Assembly: GCA_947626145.1 (NCBI GenBank)
Contig: CANQRB010000001.1
Coordinates: forward strand, 310,001-374,000
Length of the DNA stretch: 64,000 bases
Source of the DNA: an uncultured Clostridia bacterium
GTDB taxonomy: Bacteria > Bacillota > Clostridia > UMGS1883
Reading direction: 5' to 3'
Below are positions 1-8,119 of the stretch, one piece after another (the first letter of the stretch is position 1; each line of letters begins with the position of its first letter). Made by a program: the position numbers and the translations under genes. The notes beneath the pieces are model-generated. The model was not told where the DNA came from and ran no database searches. It worked only from the letters and a program-made list of their open reading frames with translations.

Positions 1-509
1 GTAAGCTCGGCCACAACGTCCAGCCTGCCGTTCATGTCGGCAAAAAGGCGTTCGCCCTCGGCGGCCCGCATGGCGTCGAAGCTGTCAAGAGCGGCGGAAA
101 GAGCCTCCTTAATGGCGGCAAGAATGGCGTCGTCGTCATCCTCTGCTTTTTCCACACGGAACACGTCGGGCACTCTGAGGAAGTCACGGGCATTGAGCTC
201 GTACTCAAGGCCAAGCTCCTTCGCCAGCAGCTGCATACCCTCGTAATAGCCCTTGGCCAGCTCAACGTCAACCCGTACTACCCCGCCCGAGGCCTCACGG
301 TTCTCCACGGTCATATATATGTCCGCCTTGCCACGGGCGATGGTCTGACCGGCCAGCTTTTTTATTTCATCTTCGGCGAAGGCATAGACGCGGGGGCACT
401 TTATATTGAAGTCGCTGTACCGGTGATTGACGCACCTGACCTCAAGGGTAAAGGCTTTGCCGGCCGCCAGAGCGATCCCGCTTCCGTAGCCGGTCATACT
501 TTTTATCAT
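1..509 (-). CDS. yicC: YicC/YloC family endoribonuclease (partial, C-terminus beyond window)
   Basis: The first 169 codons of a YicC-family protein run off the left edge. The N-terminus begins MIKSMTGYG, the hallmark of this family, followed by VNHRYSDFN, also typical. The start ATG (509-507) is preceded by AGGTGG at a good distance. Members of the family are reported as stress-related endoribonucleases. The conserved C-terminal DUF1732 part is not in the window, so activity cannot be judged. It is divergent from dprA. In many Firmicutes yicC heads an operon with gmk and rpoZ, which would lie to the left. Confidence 0.9.
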   Translation of the reverse strand, partial: MIKSMTGYGSGIALAAGKAFTLEVRCVNHRYSDFNIKCPRVYAFAEDEIKKLAGQTIARGKADIYMTVENREASGGVVRVDVELAKGYYEGMQLLAKELGLEYELNARDFLRVPDVFRVEKAEDDDDAILAAIKEALSAALDSFDAMRAAEGERLFADMNGRLDVVAEL

Positions 510-556
510 TGGCTCCACCTTCCTGTCGTTTTATGCACATAACTATCTAATATATA

Positions 557-585
557 ATTATACCATTCAATGCCGGTAAAGTCAA
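557..585 (-). promoter_or_regulatory. Sigma-A-type promoter of yicC
   Basis: Reading the minus strand, TTGACT (585-580) and TATAAT (562-557) are separated by 17 bp, about 50 nt upstream of the yicC start. Confidence 0.75.
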
Positions 586-654
586 CATTTTAAAAAAATT
601 TTTAAATCAAAAGAGGAATTTGTTTAAAAATTATATACAATTTTCCTTTTGTAC

Positions 655-683
655 TGGACAAATTGCGTACATAATGATAAAAT
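655..683 (+). promoter_or_regulatory. Probable sigma-A promoter of dprA
   Basis: TGGACA (655-660) and TAAAAT (678-683) with 17-bp spacing. The -10 lies only 18 bp before the chosen start, so the 5' UTR would be very short. The 510-695 gap otherwise holds only AT-rich sequence and the divergent yicC promoter. Confidence 0.5.
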
Positions 684-701
684 AATTACGGAGGGATGAC
701 T

Positions 702-1811
702 ATGGACAAGGTGAAAAAATGGACAGCGCTGTCGGCGGCCTGCGGCGGGAGCCGAAGCGAATTGGAACGCCTGTGCGCGGAATACGAAACAGTGAGCGAC
801 AGTGATCCCCGTCTTTGCACCGAGGAGGCTAAGACACTGTTCGCTTCGCTGGACAACCCGCCGGTGGACGGAGTGACGGTGCTTATCTATCCGGACGCAG
901 CATATCCGCAAAAGCTGAAGCAGCTGAAGAACCCGCCAGCCGTCCTGTATGTCCTGGGAGACCCCGGCATTATCGAAGGATGTCCACATATCGCCGTGGT
1001 TGGCTCCCGTGAAGCGTCGCTTTACGGCATGACCGTGACCGCCGACCTCTGCCGCGACTTCTGCGAGGCGGGCTTCGGCATCATAACCGGCGGCGCCAAG
1101 GGCATTGACAGTGCGGCCGCGCAGACCGCGGTCAAATTCGGAGGAAAAGCGATCATCGTGCTGGGTTGCGGAGTTGATATCGTCTACCCGCCGGAAAACG
1201 AGGAGCTTTTCTCCCAAATCATAGACGCCGGCGGCGCCATAGTCAGTGAGTTTCCCTTCGGCACGCTTCCCCTGCCAATACTCTTTCCCCGACGCAACAG
1301 GATAATAGCCGCTCTTTGTGACGGCTGTGTGGTGACGGAGGCGGGCCGCAGGAGCGGAGCGCTCATAACGGCCGACCACTGTCTTGACCTGCGGCGGCCG
1401 CTGTACGCCGTTCCCGGCAACATAACCTCCCCCGGCAGCGCGGGAACCAACGGTCTCATCCGTTCCGGCGCGTTGATGGCCACCGACGGGATGAGCGTGG
1501 CGTCGGAAATCAAGCTCTCGCTCTCCTTTAACGGAGAAAACTTCGCGGCTAAACCTGAGAAGAAAAAAACTCGCTCTGCGGCAAAAAAGGCCGCCATTCC
1601 CACGGAAAAAGAACCGGAACGCAAAAAACCCACCGGCTTAAGCGCCGAAGAGGAAAAAGTGATCAACGCCATCCAATCCAACAAGACCTCCCCCAACGAA
1701 ATTTCACTCTTCACCGGTCTTGACGAGGCCGCGCTTGCGCCAATGCTGGTAATGCTTGAATTAAAGGGCGTTATCGAGCGCAAATTCGGCGGACGATACA
1801 CGGTAAAGTGA
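702..1811 (+). CDS. dprA: DNA-processing protein DprA
   Basis: DprA (Smf) binds single-stranded DNA and loads RecA during natural transformation, protecting incoming DNA. The 369-aa protein has the Rossmann-like DNA_processg_A domain, with GSREASLYG around residues 101-109 and GGAKGID around 130-136. A lysine-rich linker (about 270-305) leads to a C-terminal winged-helix-like domain. The ATG at 702 is preferred over the in-frame ATG at 696, because the GGAGG at 690-694 abuts the upstream ATG but sits 7 nt before the downstream one. It stands alone here, without the often adjacent topA, and ends in a clear terminator. Confidence 0.93.
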   Translation: MDKVKKWTALSAACGGSRSELERLCAEYETVSDSDPRLCTEEAKTLFASLDNPPVDGVTVLIYPDAAYPQKLKQLKNPPAVLYVLGDPGIIEGCPHIAVVGSREASLYGMTVTADLCRDFCEAGFGIITGGAKGIDSAAAQTAVKFGGKAIIVLGCGVDIVYPPENEELFSQIIDAGGAIVSEFPFGTLPLPILFPRRNRIIAALCDGCVVTEAGRRSGALITADHCLDLRRPLYAVPGNITSPGSAGTNGLIRSGALMATDGMSVASEIKLSLSFNGENFAAKPEKKKTRSAAKKAAIPTEKEPERKKPTGLSAEEEKVINAIQSNKTSPNEISLFTGLDEAALAPMLVMLELKGVIERKFGGRYTVK

Positions 1812-1818
1812 ATATTTA

Positions 1819-1858
1819 AGACCGGAAGCCTGTTTGGGACTTCCGGTCTGTCTTATTA
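1819..1858 (+). terminator. Intrinsic terminator after dprA
   Basis: A 10-bp perfect stem, AGACCGGAAG (1819-1828) and CTTCCGGTCT (1840-1849), is followed by a T-rich tail. It lies between the convergent dprA and gltX genes and may serve both strands. Confidence 0.85.
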
Positions 1859-1864
1859 TACCTA

Positions 1865-3502
1865 TTATAAATGTCTGCGCACCCGATCAAGGCTGCGTTC
1901 TTTTCCAAGCACCTGCTGGACGCACCACAGGTCGGGAGAGTTCTGCCGGCCGGTGACCGCGACCCGTATAACGGAGCTGACGTCTCCGACATGGCCCTTG
2001 TAAAGCTCGGGATTTTTCTTATACAGCTTTGGCTGCGGAGCGTAGCCCAGCTCCTCGGCTATCGTCCGCACCTTGTCGAACCATTGGCTCTGGTCGTCGG
2101 AGTGGTCGTAGGTCTCAACGTATTTTGTCAATATGGCCTTTCTGTCCTCCTCGGGCACGTTCTCGGGGAAGGGATCCTCCATTTTAAACAGCTCGTCGAA
2201 GAAAAAGCTGTAAAATTCCTTTGACTGCTTCCAGTGGCTGATGTCCTTGCGGGGCTTTTTGTCGCCACGGCCAATGGAGATCATGCCAATGGAAAAATCC
2301 TTGTCACGGGTCAAAAGCTCATAATACTCCGGATCGCCGGTTTTGGCCCAGTCGGTAATGTACTTATAAACCGTTTCGCTGTCAAGAGTTGCAAGGTAGT
2401 TTTTGCTCACGTCATTGAGCTTGTCTATGTCAAAGAGCGAACCGCTGACGCTCATTTTGTTGGGACTGAACTTGAACTCGTCGATGGGCGCCGTGGGATG
2501 GGCCAGCCGCCAGTCCTCAAAGTTGGAGTTGAGGACGGTCATAAGGTATTCCCAGACCGCGCCGGGGAGATAGCCCTCGCTCTTATAATAGTCGAGGGAA
2601 AGCTCGGGATCCTTGCGCTTGCTGAGCTTGCGCTTGATGCCGTTGTCTATCTTCATAAGCTGGGCGGTATGGCAGTAGACGGGAGCCTTCCAGCCGAAAG
2701 CCGCGAACAGGGCCACATGGAAGGGCAGGGTGCCAAGCCACTCCTCACCGCGTACAACGTGAGTGGTGCGCATAAGATGGTCGTCAACCACATGGGCGAA
2801 GTGATAGGTGGGTATTCCGTCGCTCTTGAGCAGCACAAAATCCATATCGTTGACCGGCATTGAGAGCTCGCCCCTGATGGCGTCCTTTATTTTGAAATAC
2901 TTCCCCTCCGGCTCGGGAGCCCAGAAGCGGAGAACGTAGGGCCTGCCCTCGGCAAGGGCGGCCTCTATCTGTTCAAGGCTCCAATTCCGGTGTACGGCCC
3001 ATTTTCCGTAGTAACCGGGATTTGCCTTTTCGGCCTCCTGCCGTTGGCGCATATCTGCGAGATCTTCCTCGGTGCAGAAACAGGGATAGGCCCATCCGTC
3101 CTCCACCAGCTTTTTGGCGAAGCAGTGATAGATGTCCGCCCTCTTGCGCTGCCAATAGGGGCCGTAGTCCCCGGTCTCGCCGTCTTTGCCCGCGCCCTCG
3201 TCGAACTCCACGCCAAAATAACTGAGAGTGTCTATGACAACGTCCACGGCACCCTCGACCTCACGCTTGTTGTCGGTGTCCTCGATGCGCAGGAAGAAAA
3301 CGCCGCCGCTCTGGTGCGCCATACGCTCGTCGGTTATGGCTCCGAACAGGTTGCCAAGGTGGATAAAGCCTGTGGGTGACGGGCCCAGACGGGTGACTCT
3401 CGCGCCCTCGGGCAGGTTCCGCGGCGGATAAAGGGTCTCATAGTATTCGGGGGTTTTGTCCACGTTGGGGAACAGCAGCTCCGCAAGTTTTTTATTGTCC
3501 AT
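1865..3502 (-). CDS. gltX: Glutamate--tRNA ligase
   Basis: Class I aminoacyl-tRNA synthetase that charges tRNA-Glu, and possibly tRNA-Gln if non-discriminating as in many Clostridia. The signature GPSPTGFIHLGN (HIGH region) is near residue 40 and KLSKRKDPE (KMSKS loop) near residue 290. At 545 aa it is longer than the common 470-490 aa form, as in a clostridial subgroup whose catalytic domain keeps the RIEDTD motif. It is the last gene of an operon with trxB and an amidohydrolase; its ATG lies 5 nt beyond the amidohydrolase stop. Confidence 0.95.
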   Translation of the reverse strand: MDNKKLAELLFPNVDKTPEYYETLYPPRNLPEGARVTRLGPSPTGFIHLGNLFGAITDERMAHQSGGVFFLRIEDTDNKREVEGAVDVVIDTLSYFGVEFDEGAGKDGETGDYGPYWQRKRADIYHCFAKKLVEDGWAYPCFCTEEDLADMRQRQEAEKANPGYYGKWAVHRNWSLEQIEAALAEGRPYVLRFWAPEPEGKYFKIKDAIRGELSMPVNDMDFVLLKSDGIPTYHFAHVVDDHLMRTTHVVRGEEWLGTLPFHVALFAAFGWKAPVYCHTAQLMKIDNGIKRKLSKRKDPELSLDYYKSEGYLPGAVWEYLMTVLNSNFEDWRLAHPTAPIDEFKFSPNKMSVSGSLFDIDKLNDVSKNYLATLDSETVYKYITDWAKTGDPEYYELLTRDKDFSIGMISIGRGDKKPRKDISHWKQSKEFYSFFFDELFKMEDPFPENVPEEDRKAILTKYVETYDHSDDQSQWFDKVRTIAEELGYAPQPKLYKKNPELYKGHVGDVSSVIRVAVTGRQNSPDLWCVQQVLGKERSLDRVRRHL

Positions 3503-3507
3503 GTCTT

Positions 3508-4638
3508 TTACTCCTTTGTTATTCTTATGCCGTTTATAAAGACGGCTGTGGTCTTTGCTTCAAAATCCAGGGGAAATCTGTCAAACACGGCGATGTCCGC
3601 GTCCTTGCCGGGTTCGAGACTGCCTACCCTGTCCGAAATTCCGCACAGCAGAGCCGGATTTATCGTTATGGCTCTTAAAGCTGCCATTCTGTCCATGCCT
3701 GCTTTCACCGCAAGCGAGGCGCACAGAGGCAGGTGCTTTTCCGGTATTTCCGGATGGTCGGTGATTATCGCCACAGTGAGGCCGGCCCCGTCAAGGATTT
3801 TTGCGGTCTCGTATGTAAGCTCCTTAAGTTCCGGCTTGCTCCGGTCGCCAAGGCTGGGCCCCACGCAGACGCCGACGTTTTCCGCTTTAAGCAGGTCGGC
3901 GATGAGATGGCCCTCAGTACAGTGCTCAACGGTCATTTTCAGACCAAATTCCTTGGCTATCCGCAGCGCGGTGAAAATGTCGTCCGCCCGGTGAGCGTGG
4001 GCCTTTACGATCAGGCCGCCGTTCAGGCAGGGCAGCAGGCACTCGCTTTTGAAGTCAAAGTCCGGCTCCTCCATTTCCGCATATTTTTGAGCCTTTATCA
4101 GGCTTTCGCGAATAGCGGCGGCGGTACCCATGCGGGTCATGGGAAATTGCTTTTTTTCGCCGTACACCGCCTTGGGATTTTCACCAAAGGCGAATTTCAT
4201 GGCGGCGGTTTCCTTTACGACCATATCGTCAATGCGGCGGCCGAAGGTCTTGACAGCGGCAAAGGCGCCGCCTATGGGGTTGGCGCTGCCGGGGCCGGTG
4301 ACAACGGTAGTGACGCCCGCCATTGCCGCCTCGCCGAAAGCCCTGTCCATGGGATTAATGCCGTCGATGGCCCGCAACTGTGGCGTTATGGGATCGGTTT
4401 CCTCATTCCCGTCGGCTCCCTCTGCGCCGAGGCTGTCCTCCCACATACCAAGGTGAGAATGGGCGTCAACCAACCCGGGGATTATGTACCCGCCCTCAGC
4501 GTCAAATGCCTCACCCTCCGGGCAGACCGCCATCAGGCCGAGGGCTGTTATTTTCCCGTCCTCAAAGGCAACAAAGCCGTTTTCGTATTCCTCGCCTGTC
4601 ATGGTCAGTACATGACCGTTTTTTATAATCATGCTCAC
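3508..4638 (-). CDS. Amidohydrolase (imidazolonepropionase-like)
   Basis: A 376-aa metal-dependent hydrolase of the amidohydrolase superfamily. Motifs: DAHSHLG at residues 58-64 (first metal ligands), VKAHAHRADD and TVEHCTEGH (further His ligands), and ITDHPEIP carrying the expected catalytic Asp. The substrate cannot be read from sequence; this branch includes HutI-like enzymes and uncharacterised cyclic-amide hydrolases. The likely start is GTG 4638, overlapping the trxB stop by 4 nt (GTGA), with an alternative ATG at 4632. It sits between trxB and gltX in one transcription unit. Confidence 0.8.
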   Translation of the reverse strand: MSMIIKNGHVLTMTGEEYENGFVAFEDGKITALGLMAVCPEGEAFDAEGGYIIPGLVDAHSHLGMWEDSLGAEGADGNEETDPITPQLRAIDGINPMDRAFGEAAMAGVTTVVTGPGSANPIGGAFAAVKTFGRRIDDMVVKETAAMKFAFGENPKAVYGEKKQFPMTRMGTAAAIRESLIKAQKYAEMEEPDFDFKSECLLPCLNGGLIVKAHAHRADDIFTALRIAKEFGLKMTVEHCTEGHLIADLLKAENVGVCVGPSLGDRSKPELKELTYETAKILDGAGLTVAIITDHPEIPEKHLPLCASLAVKAGMDRMAALRAITINPALLCGISDRVGSLEPGKDADIAVFDRFPLDFEAKTTAVFINGIRITKE

Positions 4639-5510
4639 ACCCCCGTTATCGCCGAAGCCGCCACCGCACCGTCTGCGGCGGCGGTGACGATCTGCCGCAG
4701 ATCCTTCACCCGAAGGTCGCCCACCGCGTATACTCCGGGGATTGCCGTCTCCATGCGTTCGTTCGTGGGCACATATCCGTTTTCCAGCTCAAGCTGCCCT
4801 TCTAAAACGGCGGTATTCGGAACGGTTCCGACCGCCACAAAGACCGCCGAAACGGGCAGGGTCTCCCCGCTCTCAAGCCTCAAGCCTGTAAGTACGCCGC
4901 TTTCGCCTGTAAACTCGGCGACTTTGGTGTTCCACAAGGGCCGGACGTTTGGCAGCTCAACGCGCTTCATGGCGCCTTCTCCGCCCCTGAGCCTGTCCCT
5001 GCGATGGATAAGATACACTTTTTCGCATATTCGGCTCAGATATTCGCAGTCGTGGACGGCGGTATCCCCGCCGCCGATCACGGCCACAGTCTTATTTTTG
5101 AAAAATCCACCGTCGCACACGGCGCAGTAGCTGACTCCCGCTCCCCTGTACTCGCTCTCACCCGGAACGCCCAGCGGCCGGGGAGATGCGCCCATGGCAA
5201 GGATAATGTTTTTTGCGGTATACTCGCCTTTTCTGGTTAACACTGTTTTGGCGGCAAGGTCGATAGCTTTCGCCTTTTCCCGCCTGAGCTCGGCCCCGAA
5301 CCTTTCCGCCTGAGTCCGCATGAGAGCGCTCAACTCTTCGCCGCCGATCCCTTCCGGAAAGGCGGGATAATTTTCGATCTCGCTGCTCAGAGTCATTTGT
5401 CCGCCGAAGGCCCCTCCCTCCAGCACCAGCGTTGACAGTCCCGCTCGTCCGCAGTAAAGGCCGGCGGTAAGTCCCGCCGGGCCGCCGCCTATTATTATCA
5501 CGTCATACAT
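4635..5510 (-). CDS. trxB: Thioredoxin-disulfide reductase family flavoprotein
   Basis: FAD/NAD(P)H-dependent reductase of 291 aa. IIIGGGPAG near the N-terminus binds FAD, CAVC at 129-132 is the redox-active disulfide, VIGGGDTA is the NAD(P) site, and the C-terminus has GDLRVKDLRQ before the final helix. The ATG at 5510 follows GGGAG with good spacing; the upstream in-frame TTG (5525) overlaps that SD and is less likely. First gene of the trxB-amidohydrolase-gltX operon. Whether the electron donor is NADPH or ferredoxin cannot be told by eye. Confidence 0.88.
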   Translation of the reverse strand: MYDVIIIGGGPAGLTAGLYCGRAGLSTLVLEGGAFGGQMTLSSEIENYPAFPEGIGGEELSALMRTQAERFGAELRREKAKAIDLAAKTVLTRKGEYTAKNIILAMGASPRPLGVPGESEYRGAGVSYCAVCDGGFFKNKTVAVIGGGDTAVHDCEYLSRICEKVYLIHRRDRLRGGEGAMKRVELPNVRPLWNTKVAEFTGESGVLTGLRLESGETLPVSAVFVAVGTVPNTAVLEGQLELENGYVPTNERMETAIPGVYAVGDLRVKDLRQIVTAAADGAVAASAITGV

Positions 5511-5539
5511 GGCGATTTCTCCCAATAATGTTTTTCTTT

Positions 5540-5568
5540 ATTATATCCCAAATCGCCGGATATGTCAA
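5540..5568 (-). promoter_or_regulatory. Sigma-A promoter of the trxB-amidohydrolase-gltX operon
   Basis: On the minus strand TTGACA (5568-5563) and TATAAT (5545-5540) are spaced by 17 bp, a consensus match, about 30 nt upstream of the trxB start. Confidence 0.88.
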
Positions 5569-5580
5569 GAGTAGAATTCC

Positions 5581-6264
5581 TTAAAACACATAACAGTCAG
5601 GATTTACGCAGACGTCGTCCTGCCATGTCTCAAAGTGGAGGTGGGACATGGCCTTGCTCTCAATGGGACTTGTCCCCACGCCGCTGATTATGTCTCCACC
5701 TTGAACCGCCTGACCGACGCTCACCATATCCAAGGTGGAGACCCCCTTATATACCGAGCGCAGACCGCCCTTGTGAGTGATCTCAATGACGTTGCCCCAA
5801 AGACTGTCGTTGTACACGGCAGAGACGGTGCCTTCCGCCGTGGCAATCACAGCCGTGGCCAAAGGCGCCTCAATGTCAATTCCGGTGTGGGCCCGCCAGT
5901 CACGTGTAGTTTCGGAATACACGGATTGGAGGGTATAGGAATTGCTGACCGTTCCGTTCGTTGGCGAAAGAATGGGACAGGGCGGCTCCTCCACTTCGGG
6001 CTCCACTTCCTCGTCCGGCGCGGCTACACGTACCAGCGGCTCCTCCTCTTCCTCCTTTGAAACCGCCAGTTCCTTCGGCTCGGTCGAGGCCAAAAGCGGC
6101 AGCACCTCCGCCGCCCGCTTGGCCTGGTCGATGGCCGACGAAAGCTGGCGCTCGTTATCCTTCAGCGCCGCCCTGTGGCCCATGAAAAAGCTGGCCGAAA
6201 AAATCATCACAATACCGAATACCATTAAAATCCTGTTCAGTATTTTCACTAACTTTTTATTCAC
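5581..6264 (-). CDS. SpoIIQ-like M23/LytM peptidase-domain membrane protein
   Basis: A 227-aa protein with one N-terminal membrane segment (about residues 9-30), an acidic spacer with runs of Glu, and a C-terminal LytM/M23 domain. It keeps HTGID and HLHFE, the HxxxD and HxH zinc ligands, so it may be an active endopeptidase like clostridial SpoIIQ, unlike the degenerate Bacillus protein. SpoIIQ acts in the forespore membrane during engulfment. The start is GTG 6264 after AGGTG. Upstream minus-strand sequence has GTATA (a sigma-F-like -35) but no convincing -10. A general cell-wall hydrolase is the alternative. Confidence 0.72.
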   Translation of the reverse strand: MNKKLVKILNRILMVFGIVMIFSASFFMGHRAALKDNERQLSSAIDQAKRAAEVLPLLASTEPKELAVSKEEEEEPLVRVAAPDEEVEPEVEEPPCPILSPTNGTVSNSYTLQSVYSETTRDWRAHTGIDIEAPLATAVIATAEGTVSAVYNDSLWGNVIEITHKGGLRSVYKGVSTLDMVSVGQAVQGGDIISGVGTSPIESKAMSHLHFETWQDDVCVNPDCYVF

Positions 6265-6325
6265 AGTACATCACCTCAACCTAATCTTTAGCTTTTTTTG
6301 TGAATTTTATACAAAAATTTTTGCT

Positions 6326-6451
6326 TTAAGCCGTCAGGCAGCCCAAAACTACGGTAATTTGTTCAAAAACACGTTCAAAATATACGGTTATAATTGGTAT
6401 CCCGCCGGAAAATGCAACGAAAAACGCTATGTACTTCAGCCATTGCTTCAT
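6326..6451 (-). CDS. 41-aa predicted membrane protein (possible SpoIID-like remnant)
   Basis: An ATG at 6451 preceded by AAAGGGG at 8 nt opens a 41-codon frame ending in TAA at 6328-6326. The product starts MKQWLKYIAFF and has a hydrophobic stretch over roughly residues 5-24, then a mixed tail ending GCLTA. It lies 61 nt upstream of the spoIIQ-like gene on the same strand, where Bacillus carries spoIID, whose product also starts with a single membrane segment. I do not recognise it as a known family. A decayed spoIID start or a genuine microprotein are both possible. Confidence 0.5.
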   Translation of the reverse strand: MKQWLKYIAFFVAFSGGIPIITVYFERVFEQITVVLGCLTA

Positions 6452-6473
6452 GAAAACGTCCCCTTTTTGTTAT

Positions 6474-6483
6474 TAATATGTCC
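6474..6483 (-). promoter_or_regulatory. Possible forespore sigma-F-like -10 element
   Basis: The minus-strand sequence GGACATATTA fits the sigma-F -10 consensus GGNNANANTR, 23 nt before the 41-aa ORF start. The matching GYATA -35 is not clear at the expected distance. Confidence 0.3.
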
Positions 6484-6510
6484 AATAAAAACTTTTAGAA
6501 CATTTTTTAC

Positions 6511-6539
6511 TTGAAAAACCCGCGGATTTGTGTTATAAT
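6511..6539 (+). promoter_or_regulatory. Sigma-A promoter of the citrate synthase transcript
   Basis: TTGAAA (6511-6516), 17-bp spacer, TATAAT (6534-6539) with a TG one base upstream of the -10 (extended -10). The transcript would start near 6546, ahead of the leader ORF. Confidence 0.85.
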
Positions 6540-6571
6540 TAGCCAATATCATTGTAAGGAGGCGCGCCGCG

Positions 6572-6613
6572 ATGGCCGAATATTCCTTGCAAAAAAGCCG
6601 AGACTGTAAATAA
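6572..6613 (+). CDS. Candidate 13-aa leader peptide upstream of citrate synthase
   Basis: ATG at 6572 has a perfect AAGGAGG (6556-6562) 9 nt upstream and encodes MAEYSLQKSRDCK before TAA. This is the strongest ribosome site in the leader, while the downstream citrate synthase starts have weak sites. It could couple or control translation of the enzyme gene. No repeated regulatory codon is evident, so amino-acid attenuation is not obvious. Confidence 0.45.
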   Translation: MAEYSLQKSRDCK

Positions 6614-6657
6614 TCGGAGAAAGCTTGATAAAATTAAAAGATATGGGAAGTGATACT

Positions 6658-8007
6658 ATGGAAGAAAACAGAGAGTTTTTCCATGAGCTGGTGGATCTGT
6701 CCCGGTCGGTGTACACCATGGAGCCGGAACTCTACCACACATATAATGTAAAGCGGGGTCTCCGCAACGCCGACGGCAGCGGTGTGCTGGTGGGTCTGAC
6801 AAAGGTGGGCGAGGTCCACGGCTACGTGCTGGACGAGGGCGAAAAACTGCCGATTTACGGTACACTTCGCTACCGAGGCATAGACGTGGAGGACATAGTT
6901 CGCGCCTGCCGCAAGGAAAAGCGTTTCGGCTTTGAGGAGGTGGCCTACCTCCTGCTCTTCGGTTCCCTGCCTTCAAAAGATGTCCTCAACAAATTTCAGG
7001 CTTATCTTGGCTCCATTCGGGAGCTTCCGCCCAGCTTCACCGAGGACATGATACTCAAGGCCCCCAGCCGCGACATCATGAACAAGCTGGCCCGAAGCGT
7101 GCTGGCCCTTTACTCTTATGATGAGGATCCGGACAATAATTCTCTCGAAAACGTGCTGCGCCAGTCCTTCGAGCTGATTGCACGTTTTCCGGAGATTATA
7201 GCCCACGCCTATCAGGCAAAGTCCCACTACCACGACGGCAAGAGCCTTATCCTCCACACCTGCGTGCCGGAGTATTCCACAGCTCAAAACTTTTTGCATC
7301 TGATGCGAACCGACAACGAGTTCACTCCTTTAGAGGCAGAGGTGCTTGACCTTGCCCTGATACTCCATGCGGAGCACGGCGGCGGCAACAACAGCGCCTT
7401 CACAACTCACGTCGTTTCTTCCACCGGCACCGACACATACAGCGCCATCGCCGCAGCCATAGGCAGCCTGAAGGGCCCCAAGCACGGCGGAGCCAACGCC
7501 CGCGTAATGGGAATGATAGAGGACTTCAAGGCCAACATCACCGATATTACCGATGAAAAACAAATACGCGAGCATATTGTTAAAATTTTGAATAAGGAAA
7601 CCTACGACCGCAGCGGCCTTGTCTACGGTATCGGCCACGCGGTCTATACCAAGAGCGACCCCAGAGCCGTGCTGCTGAGAGAAAACGCCCTTACCCTTGC
7701 CAAGCAAAAGGGCATGGAGGACGAGTTCTACCTCTACGACATGATAGCCAAGAACACGCCCAAGCTCTTTGCGGAGATAAAGCAGAGCGACAAGGTAATG
7801 GCACCAAACGTGGACTTTTACAGCGGCTTCGTGTACAAGATGCTTAACATCCCGCCCGAGGTCTACACTCCCATTTTCGCCATGAGCCGAATTGTGGGCT
7901 GGTGCGCTCACAGGATCGAGGAGATAACCGTCTCCGACCGTATAATCCGTCCGGCGTACAAAGCCATTCTCCGAAAAACGCCCTACGTGCCGCTGGACGA
8001 AAGATAA
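6658..8007 (+). CDS. Citrate synthase (citrate/2-methylcitrate synthase family)
   Basis: Condenses acetyl-CoA with oxaloacetate, feeding the partial TCA branch to 2-oxoglutarate in anaerobes. The 449-aa protein shows the catalytic-site segments LILHAEHGGG, GPKHGGAN and GIGHAVYTKSDPRA, supplying the active-site His residues and Asp. The start is uncertain: ATG 6658 (weak GGAAGTG), ATG 6643 (no SD) and TTG 6625 (GGAGA) are all in frame; 6658 gives the family-like N-terminus. Translation may be coupled to the 13-codon leader ORF just upstream. No terminator is seen before the pgk promoter. Confidence 0.9.
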   Translation: MEENREFFHELVDLSRSVYTMEPELYHTYNVKRGLRNADGSGVLVGLTKVGEVHGYVLDEGEKLPIYGTLRYRGIDVEDIVRACRKEKRFGFEEVAYLLLFGSLPSKDVLNKFQAYLGSIRELPPSFTEDMILKAPSRDIMNKLARSVLALYSYDEDPDNNSLENVLRQSFELIARFPEIIAHAYQAKSHYHDGKSLILHTCVPEYSTAQNFLHLMRTDNEFTPLEAEVLDLALILHAEHGGGNNSAFTTHVVSSTGTDTYSAIAAAIGSLKGPKHGGANARVMGMIEDFKANITDITDEKQIREHIVKILNKETYDRSGLVYGIGHAVYTKSDPRAVLLRENALTLAKQKGMEDEFYLYDMIAKNTPKLFAEIKQSDKVMAPNVDFYSGFVYKMLNIPPEVYTPIFAMSRIVGWCAHRIEEITVSDRIIRPAYKAILRKTPYVPLDER

Positions 8008-8049
8008 AAATGACTGATAAAATAATTTTCCATATCTTACAACTTTTTC

Positions 8050-8077
8050 TTGCATTTTTATAAAAAGGTGATATAAT
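8050..8077 (+). promoter_or_regulatory. Sigma-A promoter of the pgk-tpiA-gpmI operon
   Basis: TTGCAT (8050-8055), 16-bp spacer, TATAAT (8072-8077) with upstream TG (extended -10). Confidence 0.75.
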
Positions 8078-8119
8078 AGGATAAGAGGAAACTCAAAAAA
8101 TATTTATGAGGTGATTCAA

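Noticed and set aside
3733-5130. 465-codon plus-strand frame across trxB and the amidohydrolase
   Set aside because: It overlaps two well-supported genes on the opposite strand and shows no recognisable domain or ribosome site.
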